From NCBI GenBank assembly GCA_947359465.1, contig OX375876.1:66966998-67030997 (forward strand): a stretch of 64,000 nucleotides of DNA. Direction: 5' to 3'. Origin of the DNA: Metellina segmentata (taxonomy: Eukaryota; Arthropoda; Arachnida; Araneae; Tetragnathidae). Shown piece after piece: positions 50,301 through 59,300 of the stretch; within the stretch, counting starts at the first letter, position 1, and each line of letters begins with the position of its first letter. A program made the position numbers and the translations under genes. The notes below the pieces were generated by a model. That model had not been told where the DNA came from. It did not search any database and saw only the letters and a program-made list of their open reading frames with translations.

Positions 50301-53300
50301 TGTATTTTTCTTTACAGAAAAATATTTTCACATCGCACCTTCCACATTTTTCTTACAATCTAATTAGATACGTATAATGTTTTCTTATCACATTCGTTTT
50401 CCTCTTCTTATGACGAATATTTTTGCTAGTATTATTCCGTATATTCATTCTGTGCGTCGATTCTTGTTTTGTTTCTTGTTCAATTTTTTATTCATAACTT
50501 TCGCTTCTTGCATTTAATTCAACAGTCTTCTTGCTGCTTTGTTTGTTCAATTCCTTACCTTCTCGTATTAGCTAAACTAATTCATTCATTAGATTTACTG
50601 TATTAGTTTATTTTTATATATTCTCTCTTTCTGCATATTGCCCTGATCGTTCTTATACTTATTAATTGGGCTTTTTTCCTTTAAAGAGTTCTGGTTGATT
50701 CGAAACTCATATGACAAACTTTCAAGAGGTGTTAGAGCACATACTAAAAGAATAATCTTTTGTATAGGAATGTATGGGCACAAGTGGCGCGGTCAGGTGC
50801 AAAGATAAGAATTGAACAAGAAATGAAACAAAATGTTTATTTGCATCAGTAATTACAATTATTACCTATTTACTATGACTTTTTACAATAACTGCTCAAA
50901 GGTGCCACCACCAATATTAATGCAAGCTTGACAACGTGGATGCATGGGTTGGCGGACTTTCGTAGCTGTTTGTCTTGGCATGTTTGAACATCGTTCCTTT
51001 GCTGGAACCCGGCATTTAAAAGGTGGTGGCACCATTGATCATTGATTACATTAATGTTAGTGGTGGCACCATTGAGCAACTATAGTAAATAAATAATTGT
51101 AAAATAACGATTTAAATAAACATTTTGTTTAATTTCCCATGCAATTCGTTGTTTGCTCCTTAGCGCTTCACCTTTTCCTATGCATTCTAATACAAAAAAT
51201 GGTTCTTTAAATGTGCTTTAACATCCCTTGAAGTTTGTCCCATGAATTCCGTATCCCACTGCACCATTTCTTTGCATTTTTACGTTCGATTTCTTTTATT
51301 TGTTCTACTTACACCTTTCTAATGAAACATATTTAGAATTGATGAACTCTCATATGACGGGAAGTTATTAGAAGAGTTGTCGCTTAAATGTGATTATCGT
51401 TAAAAATGTTAACTTATTACTTTTTAAGGTTTTTTTGAAGCACAAAGAAAATATTTAAAAACACATTTAACTCCGCATATTAAACCATCAATTAAATGTT
51501 CCTAAGAAAATATTTATGAGGATTTTAAGAATTCGTCCGACTAGTGTAAGAAATAAAGAAAATAACGTACCATAAGTCGAGTAAATTTACTGATGATTAA
51601 ATATTTTTTAATGAGTTCATCCGACAGTACAAATCTTGAAGGAAAAAATATTTCATTAATGTCATTTCATTATCTTGTAATAAATGCATTAAAAAAGGAA
51701 GTTAAGATATCTTATGTTGGTTGCAGATATCTAGAAAATAAGGAAGCCCTATCAAACTATAATCCTTTATATCGCAAAATTATTGATAGCTTAATTTATC
51801 ACCACTTTTCTCTTTAAATTACTCAGAGCAACAACAAATTTGTATGAAATGGTTTCTTTCTTAAATGACTAATTTGAGATTAAAATATTTGAATAATTCA
51901 GCTTTCAATCTTTTCAAAGTGCTTAGAGCTTTGTCAAATATATTTTCGTTGATTGCTTTAAATACTCGTTAAACCTTCTTTAAATAAATACATTCCCTGC
52001 TGTCTTTTTTTTTTGCACTAGATAGGGGCATCTGACGGTATTAAAATGAAATATACGACTGAAGCCTTTAATTTAAATTTTAAGCGATTTAGAAATTATT
52101 CAGTATTCCCAGTTTCTCGGTATTCCCAGAGTATGAACTCATAATATGTACAGATCTGATTAATTTCGAATTAATTGGGGGTTTTCAGATTGTAGAGCTT
52201 ATAAAAGGTAGTGTAAAGATTTATACCTGAATTAGATGACAGCTTTTTGCACTATTTTATTCTTTAGTTATTCTAACGCATTAACGTATTAATCATGAAA
52301 TGTTGTAATCAAAGATGCAGAATTTTACGACAAATTCTTGAGTATTTTACATTCTGAAGTATTTTTTTTTGTTATGCCCGTCTTATGAGATAAAGAGAGC
52401 AACGATTTACATACAGTAAATTTTTAAGAGTCTGAGTGCAGTATATACATAAGACACTGAATGCAGTATATTTTGGAAAACTGAATTCAGTAAATTTTAA
52501 GAAACTGAATGAAATAAATTTTTAACTTTCTGAATATAGTAACTTTCAGAAAATAGTTATTTTGTAAGTTTTTGAGCTCAGTAATTTTAAGAGAATCTTA
52601 TTTCAGTAAATTTGCAATTTTCTGAATAAAGTAAATTTGTAACTTTCTGGATGCTGTAAAATTTAGATTTGTAATCTGCATAGAGTAAATTTGTATTTTT
52701 CTGGATACTGTATATTTTAGATTGGTAATTTTTTGAAATAATTTTCAGTCAATTTCTAAGAATCTGGATACAGTAAATTTGTAGAAATTTCACTTCAGTA
52801 AATTTTTTAACTTTCTCAATAGAGTAAATTTGTCTATTTCTGATACAGTAAATTTTTAACTGTCTAGATACAGTAAATTTTAACTTTTTTAATTTTCTGA
52901 TTACATTAAATGTGTAACTTTCTGAAATATCAATTGTATGAAAGTGAAGTATGTTGAAGAATTAAATACCTTACCTTCCTTTTTCATCCATGGCATTTTC
53001 AACGGAAGTGTTTAGATGTCGAAGAGTTCTTCTGGAAATGCGATAACGGGAGTGTTGAAGCAAAATTGAACTCTATTGTAGATATAAAACGTTCATGTCA
53101 AAACAATGAAAGTTGAGAATACTTGAATATAAATGCTTGTATGTTTTAGTCTGGTTAAAGAATTGATTGGAAATCCTATCTTTAGAAATTCCTAGATATG
53201 TTATTTATTAGCACATGAAAAAAGCCACAGTTGTTGCATAACCTAGGATATTCAGTAGAAAGCTTTTGCATATTCAAATTTCGGAACCGTGACATCAGAG

Positions 53301-56300
53301 ACTTTGACAGAGGAATGGGCATTGATACCATATAAACTCATCCGAAACTTTTTTTCTTAGGATGCAAACGTGGTTCAAAAGCTGCCTCAGTGCTAAAGGT
53401 GACCATACAGCTTACTAAAAGCGTACTTTTTTCATTATTTTCTTATTATTATTCCAGTGTAAAGAAACAAAAATACATTACACCAAGTTATAGACTCTGC
53501 AAAAAAAGTTTACAGTGGAATGGGCCCTTAAAAATATCTTCATGTATGGCTCCAATACAATTCAGGATGCGTGAGGGACAGGCTCGTAATAACCGGCACT
53601 TAGTACAGGTGGGAAAAAATTTCTGAGCATCAAAGAATATTATCTTTTCAAATGGAGAGATCGGAGCCTGTGAAGCATAACGTTTCCAGGGAAAATTTCA
53701 GGAAAGCAGTTCTTCTGGACTTTTACTGAGGTACCAGTAAATAAAAGGTACCGAAGATGATCTGCTCAATTACTGTTTAAGTATGGACAGATGGTCGTCC
53801 TCTAAGAGTAGGACGGTATTTCCTCTCGTGAAAGGTTGCTTACTTTCTCCAGTTTTAGCTACGAAGCCAGTTTTTTTCATTGATTAGAATGCCAACATGT
53901 AATGGGATCCGTTAAAAAAAAATATATTTTGAAATTTTTTAGTTTTAACCATCATCATTCTGTCTCATGGCATGCAGTGCAATGCAACCATTCCAGTTTA
54001 TAGACATTTTACATTAACACTTCTTCTTGTCATCGTTTTCTTTTTAGGTTCAGTAATTATTGACGTACCTTTTGTATCATTTTCCTATATCCAAGTCACA
54101 TCAATGCAAGTTAGCAGCTGAAAACATTACTGTTCCTTACGTTTTGCATGCCAACTGAACTATTTAGTTAATTACCGTTACACTGGTGCCACTCAACGGG
54201 TCACAAGTGGTCATACAGCTTATAACAGAGACAGAGATAGACCGATTCCTTTCTGTATTTAAGTTACCACAGTTACCTTCAAGCCTCATAGCAACCACTG
54301 ATGTCTCCATTTCGATTTTAAAGACCTTTTTACTGTTGGCTACTGTTTTTGTTATCGTTTCGTTTTATTCATCAACTCCTGAAAACGTACCATTAGTACC
54401 ATTTTCCCACATGCAGGTCACTTCACAGCCAGTAGCAGCTGATAAAGCTCTACACGCTTAAGCTTTAAACGCCAGTGTACAATCACAATACTGTTTAAAT
54501 GCCTTCAAGTTATATGACGTTAACCTTTTTTTAAATATTAGAAATAGAACTCGCAAAAACAACAATGTGCTGTAAACCGAAGCTTTTTCGTAGTTTGCAT
54601 TTTGTAACTAACTTAAAAATTTTAATAGCTTTTTATATCTTTTTGAAGCGCATTGGTATTGTATAAATATTCGTTTTGTATACAATATTCCACTGCAGAT
54701 GAAATCTGTAAATAACCTAAGGGATTGCTCTAAAATTTGAGATAAATATTTTTTGTATGTGACTTTGACTTTAATTAATTACAAATTAATTTTTATTGTT
54801 GCAAAACCTGAAAATAAAATAAATTTCAGTAGATGTATATAATTTTAATATACAAATGCACTCATAGTTGTTATTAATTTTTTATTAATTTCATTTAGAA
54901 GTTTCATAATAAAATTAAACTTCATCGAAATAGCCTTTCTTCATCTCAATATTTTTAATTTCCATTACTATGATTTTCTAATTCCTTTTTAATGGATTAA
55001 AAAAAATGTCTTTCATTTTTTATTTATTTTTCAATGTACTCAAATATCAAAAATTTAACTTTCATTTTTTAAAGTGCTTCATTGCATCGCCATAGTACTG
55101 TGATTAAAATTTTGAAACTATTCAAAAAGTACGAGTAGTAAAATGTAAAATAAAAACCTCACAATTTGTTATCAGGAAAGTCGTTTCATTAAAATTGCAT
55201 TAGTACCTGAAGAGCTTGTAAAATTCGAATTCTAGAATCTTCTTCCAGTCCAGCGATTTCTTCATCATTTGGAATTATCTTAATTTCCGCGTTGCATTCT
55301 GAACAACGACCCCTTTCTGCGTCAAAACTAAATGTCGCGACATCCTGAAAGAAATAAAAGAACATAACATGCAAGTTTGTTATACAGATATTCCAATAAA
55401 GTTTTAACACAACAGATTAATTGTATTTCGACGCGCAAGTCAAAGTACCCTGAAAGTCAAAAAGCGTCTTTTTTGATACAGATATCACTGAACAATAAAA
55501 TAAAGACGGGGAAGTAGTAAGATTATTGTAGTGCCTTTTGATACAAACTATTAAATATTAAAATAAACTATTAAATATAAATATATTAAAGACGGTGATA
55601 CTCAAAGACTATTTTATAGAATTCTCAATAGTCTTGGAGAAATAAAATGGCTAACACCCTTAAGTAGCCATGGCGTAGAGCTGTTGTTAAATTCCGCCTT
55701 CACATTGGTCACAATCATAGACGTGAAATGTAAGTAGACTGAACATTTCTACTGAGAGGACTGTTGCAGGACTGATACTGAATCAATGTGCAGCTTGACT
55801 AACAGCACACGAAGAATGGAAAAATTCTATGCAACTTTCACAAATCCCCTTTCCGCCAGTTTTTGTTATCATCCGGACCTTTCTAGATTGCTGTGACATC
55901 TTTATTTTCCTATTTAATAGTTACATCCTGCATTGTTAAGGCGGCGCAGGTTCGATTCCTGCCAGGTTCTTCCTACCTGGGTGTACTTCTCCAGTCTGGC
56001 AGTAAAGCTTTCTTTGAGTGTGTTTGTCCATTACTCGATATTGTGTCATGTGTCTGGCTCTGCATGATAAAATATGGGTCTTGACCCATAAAAACTCAAA
56101 CAACCGACTTGCACTGTTAACTTAAGCTGCTGTTAAGCATAAGCCGCCACCATACGAAAATGGCATCCTAGAACGATCCCTCTCTGGAAATTCGTTGACT
56201 TAGCACGTTCCCTGATTTTTCGTATTAAGGCTTCCACTGAAGATTGTTCTGTGCCTATACCCCACTAATATCCTGTTCATACCGATCACGTGACCGGAAA

Positions 56301-59300
56301 TTGCGTTTCTCCCTCTGCCAATCAAGTGTCCGGAAACTTTTATCAGCATAGGTACTCAGTTAATACCACCTTTATTTATGCACTAGGCAAAACTAAAATG
56401 TAATAAACATGAATGGTGAGCAAGTTCTCATTATGCAGTGTGTTTCCTCTCTGATCTCCGACGACAGAAAATATGTTTTCTTAATGACAATTTAAAATTT
56501 ATCTTCCAAATGAATATTACCCTTAATTGTACACTTGATGATCATATTATTAGAGCCATTTATTTGTTATCAATTTTACAATGCAATTAGATGTCATTAA
56601 AGAAGAAACCTGTTGACATTGAATTCCTCATTGTGTACGACATATTTACGTTAACGAATTTTTAATAAGTACTTGACAACACAGCTGGTTTCACAACCTA
56701 TTATAATAGAGAAATTTTCAGCGTAAACAAGAACAAAACAGACCGTTTGCGAAAATTCTAATTCTGCTGTACTTTTGCTCTCTCCTGATACATAACGGGT
56801 TTCCTTTAAAATATAGTTTATCGCCTATTTGGCAACCTTTGGTGTTTAATCTAACTATATCGCCCACCAATCAACTATTATACATTGATTAGGAATCAAT
56901 TGCAGTAATTAAAATTGGCGAAGTACTAAAATCGTATTCGAAAAACAAGATAACTGATGTCACATCCGGAATACGTTCAGGAAACTCGTTTTTCGCAGTA
57001 CAAACACTACCGCCACCTATATTTAGTTCGACAGAAAACGTGTGTCGTAGAAATTGTCCATCCTTACCCTAAGCTCAGAGAAAATACCTTTGTTTTGCAT
57101 TGTAGTTCAAGTAAATCAATTTTATGTATTTCAATAAATTAACGAAACAAATTAACAAAACATGATAATTAAATATTAAAGATGGTTCTAAGAAATAAGA
57201 AAACAACACTACAACACTAAAAAATAAATGTCTTTCTTCATCAGACACTTTATAGAGATTCTAGATCATTTTTATTCACATAACTTTAATGAAATGATGT
57301 AAAGATAAAATCCATAAAAAACATGAACGTTTTCCTAACTGACGTGTCTTTCACCCAGTATATTTTAAATGTAATTCCTATAATCTCAGCTCTTAATCAT
57401 CTCACGTTCCGCATCAACTACTAAATTTATAGTAGGGTAGTAAAAACATCTATAAAAACTCGGAAATGATCTGCGGTTGTGTTTCTTGGTATAGTAATCA
57501 TTTTAAAATTCAAACCGGTAGCGTTTCTTTGAATGAAAAGGGAAAAATGACATTTTTCACTGAGAATGGAATACTGCTTTGTAGCAACTGGAGAGGAGAT
57601 ATAGAATCTCAGAAATAAAAAATGAATATAGAGGAGATATAAGATTTTTGCAATTGCCTCATGTTGCAACTCGGAGAGGAGATTTAAATCTTTAGAAATG
57701 ATAATATTTAAATCAAAAGAATAAACTTTAAGTTAATTTGAGAGATAATACAGTAATATATTTAGAGGTCTAAAAAATAAAGGAGTTTGTTTGAGGTAGT
57801 ATTCATGCTATGTGAAATATATTAATGTTGCACAGGAAACAAGTTAATTTAGTCATGTACACCTTATCTTGTATCAGTCTCATTCAACTGGACTTTGTGA
57901 ATGAATGTCTACAAAAGTATTATAGCTTAGTTCCTATAGGGATAACTAAGAAGCATTTTTGTACAGTTTAAATATTTTTATTTTCTCTGAACAAAATGCA
58001 ATGTAAGTATAGATATAGTTGTTTGAAGAGAAATGTAAAGAGTCCAAGTAAGTGATAAATTTATCATACATTATCGTACTGCATAAAATATATGAGGAGT
58101 TAAACAGACTTCAAAATATATCTCAAATCTGTACCTCCAAACAATGTCTCTGTTAAGAAGGCAGACCACATTGATCGAGTTCATTAATAGAAAGGTATCG
58201 CCAGGGGATAAGGCAAAACCATGTATGACCATCTGAATAGATAATGTTTGTTGCCTGCTGTAGTTGCTTCTAGCTCCAAACAATATACTCAGAATCCGCG
58301 ATAAAGACGCCAAATACGGTAGTGCATTGTTCACGCCTAAACTTTCATATAATTAAAAAAATGAGAGGGATTTGAAGTAAATAAACCAGACGTAAAATGG
58401 AGATTTTACTTCTGCCATCCATACAAACACAAATGAATACTTTAAAATGTAGTTTGTCACAGTAATAATGGCCACGTTTGTAGTTTAATACAATCGACTG
58501 AATAGTTTCGGGATTCATTGCTTAGAATTTTAACTTTCGACGTACGTAAATAGTATTCGCAAGAAAACCAAGTGACATCAAGTCGAGAATACGAACACAA
58601 ACACGTGTTTCTCCACAAAACGCTCTACTGCCATTTACACTTAGCTTGACACAGTCTCTTATCCAGTTTCCAAAAGAAGTAATTCAAAAGGCAACTTAAT
58701 TGACCGGGTTAAATTTCGAATTTGTTTCACGTTTCACTTAAAATATACTGACTCGTCACCTGACCGTGGTTCAAAATTCGAGGTGAGTATTTTCTCTTCG
58801 GATTTGATCCCGAATCGTTACCAATAGCCTGTCGTGTTTGTGACGTAAATTAAACCGCCACCCAACCGCCAAGTACACAGAACAATGGGCGTCGCATTAG
58901 ATTATTAATTAACGTCGCATTGGAGCAACAGAACAGGTTATTGGCAATGGTGCGGAATCCCAATGGGAAAGACCATAGAACAACGCCTCCTTTTTTAGAA
59001 CAACGAATCACATGATGAGGTCAATATTTGTGAGCTTGACAACAAACTCTAAACTTCCACAGCAAGCCAATGTGAGGACACTTGAGGGCGCGGCAGATTT
59101 AACGTGAACCAAGCCTCCTCTTTTATGTACATGACGGTCTTTGGTTGGATCATGGTTCGAACAAGCAACCGTTCGGTTACTATGACGCTACTTTTCCAAT
59201 CGGACTACGGCACTACCTCCTAGATTATAAAGCCGTCTGACTGATACGTAAACCTTATATGTCGTTACATCAAAAGGTATACAATTCTTGGCTTGTTTGA

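Noticed and set aside
54186..54461. 91-codon frame with a hydrophobic segment
   Set aside because: No splice sites, no recognised family, and it lies in a diverged non-coding duplication.
55940..55965. Perfect tRNA T-arm, possible tRNA gene
   Set aside because: No acceptor stem, D-arm or anticodon arm fits upstream; a SINE-like body and tail follow.
58071..58334. Open minus-strand stretch of 87 codons with hydrophobic parts, between two exchanger exons
   Set aside because: The exons at 62037-62206 and 55207-55344 join directly in phase 0. Its possible acceptors give phase 2 or a stop, and it would put a membrane segment in the linker.
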